Position numbers and translations under genes: made by a program
Shown: positions 8,747 to 18,042 of the stretch, piece by piece
How the letters are laid out: each line of letters begins with the position of its first letter
Position numbering within the stretch: the first letter of the stretch is position 1
NCBI RefSeq assembly: GCF_025995235.1
Contig: NZ_BAPT01000013.1
Coordinates: forward strand, 1 to 64,000
DNA length: 64,000 nucleotides
Origin: Ameyamaea chiangmaiensis
Lineage (GTDB): Bacteria; Pseudomonadota; Alphaproteobacteria; Acetobacterales; Acetobacteraceae
Direction of reading: 5' to 3'
The notes under the pieces: generated by a model
Seen by the model: the letters and a program-made list of their open reading frames with translations, nothing else
Told to the model about the DNA's origin: nothing
Databases searched by the model: none

Positions 8747-9496
8747 ATGATTTTGCCAGAAAATCTCACATTGTCCGAACGCATCCCTTCATCTCTTCCC
8801 ATGGTGTTCGTGCCGGGCCTTCTTTGCGATGCCGCCATCTGGGACGCTGTGGCCCAGACGTTCTCTGGTAGTCATGCAACGTTAATTGCCGACGTCATGC
8901 AAGACGACAGTATTGCAGGCATGGCGGAACGTCTTCTTAAAGACGCGCCTTCTTCGTTTATTCTGATCGGCCTTTCCATGGGCGGTTATGTCGCCCAGGA
9001 AGTAATGGCCATGGCGCCAGAACGTGTTGCGGCGCTGATCCTGTTGGACACCAGTGCATCTCCGGACGATCCGGCACGTCTTCAGGAGCGTAGTATAGCA
9101 CTCAAGTCTCTGGATATCGGACAGTTCAGGGGCGTGACCAGCACAATGATGCCGCGGTTGATCGATCGCAGGCATCTGCACGGACCGATCAGCAAGGCTG
9201 TGCAGGATATGGCGTTACGCGTTGGCAGCGAGACGTTTCTGCGTCAGCAGAAGGCCATCATGGCACGGCGCGATTTTCGACCTGTCCTGTCCACAATAAC
9301 TCAGCCGGCGCTGGTCGCTGTTGGTGATTGCGATACGCTCACACCGCCGGAAAAAGCGATCGAGATTTTTCGCCGGCTCCAGAAACCATCGTTTTATCTG
9401 TTCCATCAGTGCGGTCATTTGCCGCCCATAGAGCAGCCCCTCAGGACCGCGCGCGTTATTCAGACGTGGATCAATTCCGTCACTGTCGACGGCTGA
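8747..9496 (+). CDS. alpha/beta-fold hydrolase
   Basis: 249 residues with the alpha/beta hydrolase layout: oxyanion-region start FVPGLLCDAAIW, nucleophile elbow GLSMGGYVA (serine near residue 83), acid region GDCDTLTPP and histidine region QCGHLPPIEQP. No signal peptide, so it should act in the cytosol. The ATG follows the MFS stop directly and has GGAG upstream. Substrate is unknown; the family includes esterases, lactonases and C-C hydrolases. Its place between an exporter and a thiamine-diphosphate enzyme suggests it processes the substrate or product of that enzyme. Confidence 0.85.
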   Translation: MILPENLTLSERIPSSLPMVFVPGLLCDAAIWDAVAQTFSGSHATLIADVMQDDSIAGMAERLLKDAPSSFILIGLSMGGYVAQEVMAMAPERVAALILLDTSASPDDPARLQERSIALKSLDIGQFRGVTSTMMPRLIDRRHLHGPISKAVQDMALRVGSETFLRQQKAIMARRDFRPVLSTITQPALVAVGDCDTLTPPEKAIEIFRRLQKPSFYLFHQCGHLPPIEQPLRTARVIQTWINSVTVDG

Positions 9497-9526
9497 ACAG
9501 AACATCCACGAGAAAGGTTGACTACT

Positions 9527-11179
9527 ATGTCGGGAACCGTTGCAAAGTTCATTGTTGATGCTCTCGAGGCTGAAGGCGTAAAGTATGTCTTCGGTTTGCC
9601 AGGTGAAGAAAATATTCATCTGGTTCACGCGCTGAAGGGTTCGACTATACGTTTTGTGCTGGTCAGGCACGAACAGGGTGCGGCATTTATGGCCGATATA
9701 TATGGCCGTCTGACGGGGAGGGCGGGGGTATGTCTTTCGACACTCGGTCCTGGTGCTCTGAACCTGCTTCTTGGTGTGGCAGACGCCACTTTCGACAGCA
9801 CACCACTGGTCGCGATTTCTGCTCAGGTCGGCCTCAGCCGGATATACAAGGAAACGCATCAGATCGTTGATCTGGTTTCGGTTTACAGACCCGTCACCAA
9901 GTGGGCCGAAACTGTGTCCACCTTGCATGCGCTGCCGGAGATCGTGCGCAAGGCATTCCAGGCAGCGGAAGAGGAACGCCCGGGGGCGACATTTCTTGCC
10001 ATACCGGAGGATATTGAGAGCGCCGATATCCCCGCGACCATCAAGCTGCTTCCGCGCAGTGTCACGGCACTCGGCGCTCCCGATCCCCGTCAAGTCAACG
10101 CTGCGGCAGCGCTCATAAGAGAGGCAAAAAGCCCCATCATTCTGGCGGGGCATGGCGTCGCCCGCGCCCGAGCACATGACGAACTGACAGCCCTTGCGCG
10201 GCAGATGAATATTCCTGTCGCAACGACCTTCATGGGAAAGGGATGCATTTCCGACAAATCACACCTGTCCCTCGGGGTCGTCGGATTCATGCATCATGAT
10301 TATGAGAACTTTGCCTTCGATCGCGCCGATCTGATCATCGCGGTGGGATACGAGTTGCAGGAGTTTGCACCTTCAAAAATCAATCCTGACGGCAACAAGA
10401 CGATCATCCACATGCATTGTTTTCAGGAGGATGTCGACGCCTCCTATCAGGTTTCAGCCGCTGTTATCGGCAATGTTCGCCTTTGTCTGGAGGCATTGCG
10501 CAAGGCAACGCATGATCTACATTTCGACGAAAAAGCCCAGGCTGCGATCAGAGGGGCGCGCCAAGCTGAACTCGCGCGCTATGCGGATGATGCCAGCTAT
10601 CCCGTCAAACCGCAGCGTATCGTCCAAACCGTTCGTGAGGTCCTGAAGGATGAGGATGTGACGCTTGTCGACACGGGCGCGGTCAAAATGTGGATGGCAC
10701 GCCTCTACCCTGCCTACCTTCCTTTGACCTGCCTGTTCTCCAATGGCCTGGCAACGATGGCCTATTCCCTGCCCGGGGCAATTGGAGCGCATCTGGCCTG
10801 TCCGGACAGAAAGATACTGGCCGTCATGGGAGACGGCGGTTTCCTGATGAATTCTCAGGAGATTGAAACCGCGGTCCGGGAAAATATTCCGCTCAAAATA
10901 CTGATCTGGGTGGACGATTCCTTTGGCTTGATCGAGTGGAAGATGGACCTCGCGTTCAAAGAGTCGTACGGGGTGCGGTTCACAAACCCGGATTTCACGA
11001 CGTATGCAGAAAGCTTCGGCTGTAAGGGCTACTGGGTTGATTCAGCGGAGTCCTTGAGTCCAATCCTTTCTCAGGCCATCAATGAACCGGGCGTCTCGAT
11101 CGTTGCCTGTCCCGTTGATTATTCAGAGAATATGAAGCTGAGCGAGCGTCTTATGCACCTTGGGGACGGGGCGATATAA
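9527..11179 (+). CDS. acetolactate synthase, catabolic AlsS-like
   Basis: 550 residues, a thiamine-diphosphate enzyme that should condense two pyruvates to 2-acetolactate with loss of CO2. Visible are the N-terminal GLPGEENIHLVHAL block, the catalytic glutamate in RHEQGAAFMA (near residue 47), the diphosphate-binding GDGGFLMNSQEIETAV (near 435) with its partner IWVDDSFGL, and the C-terminal PVDYSENMKL typical of AlsS rather than IlvB. No small regulatory subunit gene and no acetolactate decarboxylase gene are nearby. ATG 9527 is preferred over TTG 9518 because AAAGG lies 9 bases upstream. A related decarboxylating or carboligating activity is possible. Confidence 0.85.
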   Translation: MSGTVAKFIVDALEAEGVKYVFGLPGEENIHLVHALKGSTIRFVLVRHEQGAAFMADIYGRLTGRAGVCLSTLGPGALNLLLGVADATFDSTPLVAISAQVGLSRIYKETHQIVDLVSVYRPVTKWAETVSTLHALPEIVRKAFQAAEEERPGATFLAIPEDIESADIPATIKLLPRSVTALGAPDPRQVNAAAALIREAKSPIILAGHGVARARAHDELTALARQMNIPVATTFMGKGCISDKSHLSLGVVGFMHHDYENFAFDRADLIIAVGYELQEFAPSKINPDGNKTIIHMHCFQEDVDASYQVSAAVIGNVRLCLEALRKATHDLHFDEKAQAAIRGARQAELARYADDASYPVKPQRIVQTVREVLKDEDVTLVDTGAVKMWMARLYPAYLPLTCLFSNGLATMAYSLPGAIGAHLACPDRKILAVMGDGGFLMNSQEIETAVRENIPLKILIWVDDSFGLIEWKMDLAFKESYGVRFTNPDFTTYAESFGCKGYWVDSAESLSPILSQAINEPGVSIVACPVDYSENMKLSERLMHLGDGAI

Positions 11180-11199
11180 TGCACAGGAGAATAACGTTT

Positions 11200-12237
11200 A
11201 TGAAAGCCCAAGCCTTTTTTACGTTATTGGGGGTCTCCATAATCACTATGCCCGCTCAAGCCGCTCTCCCGGTTCCGCCGCCGAAGGTTGCCGCGAATAC
11301 CGTTTTGCAGCCGCCTGCTCGTCCAGCTCAAGTCACGTTCGCGGGCGGCGTCCGGCAGCTTCCGGGCGTGGTATACGCATCGCGTCCCGGATACCGGCCC
11401 CTCACACTGGATCTTTATCTCCCTCCCGCAGGCCTCAAGCCGCCAGCCGAGGGTTTCCCACTTGTGGTTTATATCCACGGAGGAGCCTGGATGGTCGGTA
11501 TGTCCCAGCAAATGGGCGCCTTTGTCGACTTCCCGGCTGTGCTCGCCAGTCTGTCTGCGAGGGGCTACGTCGTGGCCTCCCTCAATTATCGACTGAGCGG
11601 AGAGGTCACATGGCCCGGGCAGCCAGAGGACGTGGCAACTGCCATTCGGTGGCTGCGGGGGAATGCCAAGGCCTATCACATTGATCCGGCGCGCGGTGTT
11701 GTTTGGGGTGTTTCGGCTGGGGGCCACTTGACTGGTTTGGCCGCGACCGCTCCCGATCTCACGGTCGCTAAGGCGGATGGTGCCGATCCTTATGCGCATA
11801 TTTCCACGGTGATGCAGGCTGCGGTCAGCTGGTATGGCGTTTTTGATCTGTCGACGATTTCCGAACAGGCCAAGCTGACCCCTGGTGCCCGTCCTCACGA
11901 TGTCGAGGATGCGGCAGAATGGAAAATGCTCGGCTGCTTTGATAAGCAATGCCCGGAAGGGCTTGTCGCACAGGCAAGTCCGGTGACGCATGTCAACACA
12001 GGCAGTCCTCCTATGCTGCTCATCGCCGGCACAGCGGATCGAACCGTTCCTTACCAACAATCGGTAGAAATGGCTGATGCCCTGAAGAGGGCGGGTGTTG
12101 AGCACACGCTCATTCTGATGCCGAATCTCGACCACGGCCTGATCGGTAAAACGCAAAAAGAGACGGAGACGGGTTCTCTCGAGGCTTTGTCGAAAACATT
12201 TAATTTCATTGACCAGACAATGCACACGGGAAAATAG
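11200..12237 (+). CDS. exported alpha/beta hydrolase (BD-FAE/HSL-like esterase)
   Basis: 345 residues starting with a clear signal peptide (MKAQAFFTLLGVSIITMPAQ, cleavage after AQA). The mature part has the oxyanion motif YIHGGAW, the nucleophile elbow WGVSAGGHL, the acid region AGTADRTVPYQQS and the histidine in LDHGLIG, as in hormone-sensitive-lipase-type carboxylesterases. CAGGAG precedes ATG 11200, which favours it over the ATG at 11179 overlapping the synthase stop. It ends the LysR-linked operon and probably acts in the periplasm on short esters. Confidence 0.86.
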   Translation: MKAQAFFTLLGVSIITMPAQAALPVPPPKVAANTVLQPPARPAQVTFAGGVRQLPGVVYASRPGYRPLTLDLYLPPAGLKPPAEGFPLVVYIHGGAWMVGMSQQMGAFVDFPAVLASLSARGYVVASLNYRLSGEVTWPGQPEDVATAIRWLRGNAKAYHIDPARGVVWGVSAGGHLTGLAATAPDLTVAKADGADPYAHISTVMQAAVSWYGVFDLSTISEQAKLTPGARPHDVEDAAEWKMLGCFDKQCPEGLVAQASPVTHVNTGSPPMLLIAGTADRTVPYQQSVEMADALKRAGVEHTLILMPNLDHGLIGKTQKETETGSLEALSKTFNFIDQTMHTGK

Positions 12238-12626
12238 GCAGTCGATCGGTTTTACGATAAAATAATGTGAGGTTTTGCGGCGCCAGACATGGCGCTGTAC
12301 TTCATAGGTGCGCTGGTCAAGACGTAAGGACTTCGTATGATCGCGCGGGTCTGACGTGCTCCCCACTTTTCATCCAGTCAACGAAGAGTTCGCGTCTGGG
12401 GGGCTTGAACGGATGTTGATGCCGCTTTTTTCCCAAATTCCGTGTGCTGCCGCTCCCCTTCTTTAGACCACTGTTTCTTCTGGGGAAGGAATGCCGTGCC
12501 GTCACAGTGTCTAATCTTTGCTGATCCGTCCGATTAAGATGAAGGCAGGGTGATCCGAGCAGTTCAGGCAGATGTCGCCCTTTCGTCTGAAGGTCACAAC
12601 GACACCGTGGGACATAGGAGCGTCTG
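12238..12626. other. 389-bp intergenic stretch with no supported gene
   Basis: No ORF here has family features, and no RNA gene or clear terminator was recognised. It separates the acetolactate-synthase operon from the glutathione-transferase gene and must hold the promoter of the latter, but no convincing -35/-10 pair could be chosen by eye. Confidence 0.4.
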
Positions 12627-13622
12627 ATGCTGGTTGATGGACAATGGGTTGAGAACTGGCAGCCCGTTCAAGCCAAGGACTCAAAGGGTGGGTTTGTCCG
12701 CCAGATGTCTTCCTTCCGGAACTGGGTCACTCCTGACGGAAGCCCCGGGCCTACGGGAGACGGTGGTTTTGCAGCCATAAAAGGCCGCTATCATCTCTAT
12801 GTTGCCCTGATCTGCCCCTGGGCGTCGCGCACGCTCATGGCTCGTAGCCTGAAAGGCCTCGAGGATGTTGTATCGGTATCGGTCGTTGAGCCCACTCTTA
12901 CCGATCAGGGCTGGCGCTTTGGCGATTATCCCGGCGCGGACATCGATACGCTCAATGGTGTGACATGGATGCACGAACTCTACACCCGTGCTGATTCCCA
13001 CTATACCGGTCGTGCCACGGTTCCGGTTCTCTGGGACACAGAAAAGCAGACGATCGTGAACAATGAGTCCGCCGATATCGTGCGGATGTTCAATTCCGGG
13101 TTTGGTACGCTGGCGTCGTCGAACCACGACCTCTATCCCGAAGCCCTACGCGGTGAAATCGATATCCTGAACGACGGGCTGTATGCGCAGCTCAACAACG
13201 GCGTTTATCGCACCGGGTTTGCGACAACACAGTTGGCCTATGAGGAAGCCTTCGCAGGTGTTTTTGATATGCTCGACAGGCTGGAAGAACGGCTGTCCAG
13301 CGGCGCCTCATGGCTGGTTGGGGAGCAGTTGACGGAAAGTGATATCCGCCTTTTCGTGACGCTGGTCCGTTTCGATGCTGCCTACCATGGGCTGTTCAAG
13401 TGCAACCGCCGACGCATTGCGGATTATCCGAATCTGAGCCGCTATCTGGAGCGGGTTCTCGGGGTCAGGGGTGTTGCGGAAACCGTCAATCTTGATCATA
13501 TCAAGCGCGGCTATTATTCGATCAAGGCGCTGAACCCCAACGGCATCGTGCCCCTCGGGCCCGACCTCGCATGGGCGTCATACCTTCCTCCAACACCCCG
13601 CCCGTCGGGAGCAGTAGCATGA
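12627..13622 (+). CDS. glutathione S-transferase family, glutathionyl-hydroquinone reductase type
   Basis: 331 residues, the length of Xi-class glutathione transferases (YqjG/ECM4 type), which reduce glutathionyl-hydroquinones. The active-site cysteine lies in LICPWASRTLMARS, and the N-terminal RQMSSFRNWVTPDGSPG and the motif NNESADIVRMF are characteristic. AGGAG lies just upstream of the ATG. It overlaps the following esterase gene by ATGA, so both are likely translated together. Expected role is cytosolic detoxification of quinones. Confidence 0.9.
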   Translation: MLVDGQWVENWQPVQAKDSKGGFVRQMSSFRNWVTPDGSPGPTGDGGFAAIKGRYHLYVALICPWASRTLMARSLKGLEDVVSVSVVEPTLTDQGWRFGDYPGADIDTLNGVTWMHELYTRADSHYTGRATVPVLWDTEKQTIVNNESADIVRMFNSGFGTLASSNHDLYPEALRGEIDILNDGLYAQLNNGVYRTGFATTQLAYEEAFAGVFDMLDRLEERLSSGASWLVGEQLTESDIRLFVTLVRFDAAYHGLFKCNRRRIADYPNLSRYLERVLGVRGVAETVNLDHIKRGYYSIKALNPNGIVPLGPDLAWASYLPPTPRPSGAVA

Positions 13623-14242
13623 GTGCCGGCCTGGTCATCTTTCTGCATGGTGTCGGCAGTCGGGGTGCCAGTTTTGCGCCGTTACTGGCACAATGGGGGG
13701 TGGATCTCCCCACGATCGCTCTTGCCGCTCCGGATGCGCCGTTCACGTTCGACCTTGCGCCAGACGGGCGACAATGGTTCAGCATCAAGGACGTGACGGA
13801 GACCAACCGGCCGGAACGGATCGTCGCTGCGCAGAAGGCTTTTGACGACACACTCCAGTCCTGCGTCTCTGAGGCCGGCTTTGAAAACAGGCTGGACCGG
13901 GTCGTGCTTGTGGGCTTTTCCCAAGGGTCGATCATGGCGCTGGATGCCGTGGTCTCCGGCCGTTGGCCCGTGGCCGGCGTGGTTGCCTTTTCCGGGCGGC
14001 TTGCCTCGCCCCCCGTCTATGCTCCGTCCACGGGAACACGTATTCTGCTGATCCATGGCGACGCAGACCCCATCATGCCGGTGCAGGAATCTCAAAGAGC
14101 AGCACAGACCCTGACGACGATCGGCATGACCGTTACATGTGACATTCTGCCCGGTGTCGGTCATACTCTGACGGCTTCGGGAGTGAGGCGGGCGCAGGAC
14201 TTCACACAGTCCCTTCTGCTTCCGGGTTCGTCTGCCTCCTGA
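13619..14242 (+). CDS. phospholipase/carboxylesterase family hydrolase (YpfH-like)
   Basis: 207 residues of the abhydrolase-2/carboxylesterase family. Motifs: FLHGVGSRGASF at the N-terminus, nucleophile elbow GFSQGSIMALDAV, acid in LIHGDADPIMPV and histidine in GVGHTLTASG. The start codon overlaps the stop of the glutathione-transferase gene (ATGA). A longer reading upstream to 13571 lies inside the previous gene and is not supported. Probably a cytosolic esterase working on the same class of compounds as its neighbour. Confidence 0.86.
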   Translation: MSAGLVIFLHGVGSRGASFAPLLAQWGVDLPTIALAAPDAPFTFDLAPDGRQWFSIKDVTETNRPERIVAAQKAFDDTLQSCVSEAGFENRLDRVVLVGFSQGSIMALDAVVSGRWPVAGVVAFSGRLASPPVYAPSTGTRILLIHGDADPIMPVQESQRAAQTLTTIGMTVTCDILPGVGHTLTASGVRRAQDFTQSLLLPGSSAS

Positions 14243-14253
14243 GGACCTGTGAT

Positions 14254-15168
14254 TTGGATCGTCTGAGCCTTGACCGCCTGTTTGTCGCCGTTCTGGAAAC
14301 AGGCAGCTTTGTCGCGGCATCCGGGCGGATGGGGGTCAGCAGCGGCCAGGCGTCCAAGATGCTGTCCCGCCTTGAAGCCGATCTGGGCGTGCAACTGATC
14401 AAGCGGACTACCCGCGCCCTTTCCCCTACTGAGATCGGCCAGGTCTATTATGAGCGTGTCAGGATTTTGCTTGAGGAGCGCGACGCGCTCGATGCATCCA
14501 TCCGCCAGACATCGGGCGCACCCTCGGGCCGACTGCGGATCACGGCCCCGATGTCGTTCGGCGCCGTCCAACTGGTGCCGGCGCTGCTGGCCTTTGCGGA
14601 GCAATATCCCGCCATCAGCCTCGATGTCAGTTTTTCGGACCGGCTGGCGGACCTGGTTGAGGAGGGCTTTGATGTCGCCGTCCGTATCGGGCGTCTGTCC
14701 GACAGCAGCCTGATTGTCCGCAGGCTGTGCGATGCCCGGATCGTCACCGTCGCCGCCCCAACTTACATCATGGCCCGTGGTGCACCGCAGCGTCCGGAAG
14801 AACTGTCGCAGCATACATGCATCATCGACACCAATTTTCGTACGCCCCACAGTTGGTCTTTCCATGATGCGTCATCAGGACAGGATATTCAGGTTCCGGT
14901 AACCGGGCGCATCGCCTTCTCCAACGGGGAAGCCTGCCTGACAGCGGCTGAACGGGGCCTGGGAATAGCCTGTCTACCCAGCTTCATTGCAGGCCCGAAA
15001 ATACGGGAAGGTAAGCTGACACCCCTGCTGCACAACTTTGAGCCGCCAGTGCTGGGAATACACGCCCTTTACCCACCCGCGCGGCATCTCGCCGCAAAGG
15101 TCCGGGCTTTGTCCGATTTCTTGTCGGATTATTTCCGAAGTCGGGCAGAATGGGACGAAGGCTGGTAA
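14254..15168 (+). CDS. LysR-family transcriptional regulator
   Basis: 304 residues with the LysR helix-turn-helix (LSLDRLFVAVLETGSFVAAS, then SSGQASKMLSRLEADLGVQL) and a C-terminal effector domain. The start is TTG, with GAGG 9 bases upstream. Unlike most LysR genes it is co-directional with and directly behind the transferase/esterase pair, so it probably belongs to that transcript and may regulate it. Belongs to the large group of LysR repressors and activators linked to oxidoreductase genes; effector unknown. Confidence 0.88.
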   Translation: MDRLSLDRLFVAVLETGSFVAASGRMGVSSGQASKMLSRLEADLGVQLIKRTTRALSPTEIGQVYYERVRILLEERDALDASIRQTSGAPSGRLRITAPMSFGAVQLVPALLAFAEQYPAISLDVSFSDRLADLVEEGFDVAVRIGRLSDSSLIVRRLCDARIVTVAAPTYIMARGAPQRPEELSQHTCIIDTNFRTPHSWSFHDASSGQDIQVPVTGRIAFSNGEACLTAAERGLGIACLPSFIAGPKIREGKLTPLLHNFEPPVLGIHALYPPARHLAAKVRALSDFLSDYFRSRAEWDEGW

Positions 15169-15521
15169 TTTTTTCTTTATGGCGTGGAGGGCTGAACCCC
15201 AGCCCGGCGCCTTCATCCAGAGCCGCGCCGGATGATGAAGGGCATGTCGCAGCGGTTTCGTAAATTCCCTCGTTTACAAACACGCGGTCGATAATGCAGC
15301 ATGCCAGCGCGGAGCGGGACGGCAGCAGGAATGCCGCGTGGAACAATCCTGCTTCCCGAGGGGGGCATTGTCGCCCATGTCTGTCCTGCCGAAGTTCGAG
15401 CAGGGACTTACCGCCGACACCGAGGCGCACCGTCACTCCGTTCCCCGCCGAATTCTTCGAGGCCAACCATCTTCTGATGGAAGGCCGTAACCTTTCACGG
15501 ACCATTCACTGTCAGTGTTGA
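15169..15521. other. 353-bp stretch with no supported gene
   Basis: Between two converging transcription units. Open frames exist on both strands but show no family motif, start context or signal peptide that supports them. No terminator with a run of T was identified with confidence. Confidence 0.4.
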
Positions 15522-16091
15522 TCAGGGTTTCCGCTGCGCCGTGACGTCGATGTCGACGCCAACGTTCAGTGCGACCCACTGCCCGCTCGCCCAAGGGCCC
15601 TGTCCGACCCCAAAGTCGGAGCGCACGAGATCAACATGCCCTTTCGCATGCGCTGTGGTACCATTGATGTCGAGGGTGAAGGGCAAGGTGACCGGTTTGC
15701 TGATCCCACGTATCGTCAGGGTGCCGACTGCCTCGTAGGCATTCCCTCCCGTGGTACGAAAGCTCTGTGCGTCAAACACCGCGGAGGGGAAACCCGCAAC
15801 ATTGAACCAGTCTTTTCCCGGTAAAGCACCATCACGTTGCGGATCGCCCGTGACGGCACTTGCCATGGCGAGCGTCACATGGGCATGCCCAGCCTCGGGA
15901 TGCGCCGGATCGAAAGAAATAGTGCCGTTGAATGTTCCGAAATGACCGCTGAACGGCGTTCCGGTCTGCTTGCCGGAAAACGCCAGCGTGCTGTGCGCCG
16001 GATCAAGCGTCCAGTCTGCGGCCATGGCAGACAGGGGCAGAGAAAGGCCCGCCGCCAGCGGCAGAGCGGTGATCATTTTAATGGATGGCAT
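15522..16091 (-). CDS. YceI-family periplasmic lipid-binding-like protein
   Basis: 189 residues with a signal peptide (MPSIKMITALPLAAGLSLPL, cleavage after AMA) and a YceI lipocalin-like barrel: ADWTLDPAHSTLAFSGKQTG at the mature N-terminus and LTIRGISKPVTLPF in the middle. YceI proteins bind isoprenoid chains and are often encoded beside cytochrome b561. The ATG at 16091 has GAGG upstream; it overlaps the 3' end of the b561 gene by 14 bp. Last gene of a three-gene operon. Confidence 0.9.
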   Translation of the reverse strand: MPSIKMITALPLAAGLSLPLSAMAADWTLDPAHSTLAFSGKQTGTPFSGHFGTFNGTISFDPAHPEAGHAHVTLAMASAVTGDPQRDGALPGKDWFNVAGFPSAVFDAQSFRTTGGNAYEAVGTLTIRGISKPVTLPFTLDINGTTAHAKGHVDLVRSDFGVGQGPWASGQWVALNVGVDIDVTAQRKP

Positions 16092-16710
16092 TGTGAAAAT
16101 CCTCTGGCTGCTTGCGCTGGGACGATCCGACCGCCCAGGGCAACATACGCCCAGGCACTGAATCCCTGAGAATAAGGGCATGTCGCAATACGGCGGCGAC
16201 ATGCAGGACGATCAGAGCGGCCAGCGTCCAGGCGGCCCAATGGTGAAACCCTTTCAGGGCGGCTTCGACGGGAGCCTTGTCCTGAAGCGTTGCGAGAACC
16301 GGAAGGTCCGGCCATGGCACCATGCCGAACAGCACGGTTGGAATACCGAGCACAGACGCGGAAACCATGGCCCAGCCGCTGAGCGGCAGGACGATCTGCA
16401 ATCCATAAAGGGCCAGATGAGCCAGATGGGCCGCCCGACGTTCCGCGACCGGCATACCTGCCGGAAGCGCGGGTGCCGCATGGGTCAGTCGCCATCCCAC
16501 TCGCAGGCAGACCAGTAACAGGACCGAGATCCCGATGGATTTATGTAACTGATACAGCTGGAACATGCGCATCGGATCAAGGGAAGCGTGATCCATGGCC
16601 AGCCCCATGCCGATCAGGAGCAGGACACCGGCGGCAATCAGCCAGTGCAGTATGATCGCCACCACCCCGTATCGCGATGTTCCATCAATCGGCATCGGGA
16701 CTGTTGTCAT
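16078..16710 (-). CDS. cytochrome b561 family membrane protein
   Basis: About 210 residues with four hydrophobic helices and the histidines expected for two b-type haems: one in IILHWLIAAG, one in YQLHKSIGIS, and others in GFHHWAAWTLAAL and IVLHVAAV. Proteins of this kind oxidise quinol in the inner membrane, in some cases coupled to superoxide. The start at MTTVPMPIDG is chosen because the upstream gene's stop lies only 4 bases away. It sits between two YceI genes, so the three probably form one redox unit. Confidence 0.9.
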   Translation of the reverse strand: MTTVPMPIDGTSRYGVVAIILHWLIAAGVLLLIGMGLAMDHASLDPMRMFQLYQLHKSIGISVLLLVCLRVGWRLTHAAPALPAGMPVAERRAAHLAHLALYGLQIVLPLSGWAMVSASVLGIPTVLFGMVPWPDLPVLATLQDKAPVEAALKGFHHWAAWTLAALIVLHVAAVLRHALILRDSVPGRMLPWAVGSSQRKQPEDFHNAIH

Positions 16711-16714
16711 GATC

Positions 16715-17329
16715 TCAGTTCTGCTTTTCGAAGGCACCGGCAATGTGCAGCGTCACGTCGTCACCGACATAGGGCACGTACATCTTCACGCCGAAGTCGC
16801 TGCGCTTGATTGTCGCAGTGGCGTCGAAGCCGGTCGTGTAGTTCTTGTCCATCGGGTTGATACCGGCGCCGACAAAATGCACCTTCAGCGTCTCGGGCTT
16901 CGTGACGCCATGCAGGGTTAGATTACCCGTCACGAGGGCATCTGTCTTGCCGACGCGCTTGACCTCAGTAGAAATGAAGGTCGCATTCGGGAACTTTCCA
17001 GCATCGAACCACTGGTCGCTCTTGAGTTCTTCGGTCAGTTTTTCGCTGGTTGTCTGCACGGAGGCGACGGGGATCGTCACGGACAATTTCGAAGCGGACG
17101 GCGTCTTGGCATTCAGTTCCAGTGTGCCGGAAACATTGGAGAAGAGGCCGCTGTAGTATGTGAAGCCGAAATGTAGCAGGGAGAAGCCAACCTGCGTATG
17201 GCCCGGCTCAATGGCATAGGTGCCGGACTGGACCTGGGCCGTGTCCGTCACTGTCTGAGCCGAGGCGACGGCAGGCAGGGCCGCGATGGAAGCTGCAATA
17301 AGGGCAACGCGAGGCGAAGAGAAGCGCAT
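16715..17329 (-). CDS. YceI-family periplasmic protein (second copy)
   Basis: 204 residues starting with a signal peptide (MRFSSPRVALIAASIAALPA, cleavage after ASA). The mature part shows the YceI pattern (YAIEPGHTQVGFSLLHFGFT; LTLHGVTKPETLKVHF; KRSDFGVKMYVPYVGDDV). It is a paralogue of the protein at 15522-16091 with clear divergence. AGGAT precedes the ATG. First gene of the YceI - b561 - YceI operon; its promoter should be in 17330-17540. Confidence 0.9.
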   Translation of the reverse strand: MRFSSPRVALIAASIAALPAVASAQTVTDTAQVQSGTYAIEPGHTQVGFSLLHFGFTYYSGLFSNVSGTLELNAKTPSASKLSVTIPVASVQTTSEKLTEELKSDQWFDAGKFPNATFISTEVKRVGKTDALVTGNLTLHGVTKPETLKVHFVGAGINPMDKNYTTGFDATATIKRSDFGVKMYVPYVGDDVTLHIAGAFEKQN

Positions 17330-17541
17330 GGTATGATCCTTATAGAAAACTGCCCACTGACCAAGGGGGCGTAGTGCTTGATACCAGGTCATGAACTGAA
17401 CAATATCCTGTCTGTCGGCGGCCTTCTGGTCTACGGAAAGGTTGGAAAATTATTCCATCCAAATTGGAACTAATCCTAATTGTTCACAGAGGCAAACGGA
17501 AACGTCAGTGGTTCAGGCGAGGTCCAGTCAAACCTTGTAAG

Positions 17542-18042
17542 TTATTCCTTTATATGAGGAATAACTGAAAGCGGTGTTCTGGCGCCATCAGAACGGTGCG
17601 AAATGGTGCGGAAGACCCCGTCCAGATAGGTGCCCACGGACGGCTCACCCTGTGTATCGATTTCGCCGATACCGCGAATAAAATAGTTGTTGACCAAATA
17701 TCCCGGCATATTGTTCGGCACATACAGGTTCGGCGTCAGACGTGCGAACTGTCTGGTGTTCTGCACGCCGAGCCGTTCGAGCGTTTGCGCCGTGAGAAGG
17801 GATGTGGACGCCGGCGTTTTCTGCAGCTCTTTCGCGCGCCGCGCACCTTGGGACAGGCCGGTGACCTGCACGGTCTCAGCATTCTGTTTCAGAGCGCTCT
17901 TTGGTGCCTGCGCATGGCCGACGGGCGCGGCGGGGCGATACGAAGGTATTGTCTGATGGTTCAGCGGGGGCGGAAGCGGCGTTGCGGCAGACGCCTTGTG
18001 GCCCGCGAGCGCCAGAAGAATCACGCAGCACGTTGCCCCCAT
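17542..18042 (-). pseudogene. TonB-dependent receptor, N-terminal fragment
   Basis: 166 codons cover a signal peptide (ILLALAGHKASA) and most of a plug domain (QKTPASTSLLTAQTLERLGV; NYFIRGIGEIDTQGEPSVG; TYLDGVF). The whole beta-barrel, normally 500 or more residues, is missing, and the frame runs into unrelated sequence after GVFRT. Intact relatives are outer-membrane receptors energised by TonB, often for siderophores. The fragment cannot make a functional receptor. Confidence 0.75.
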
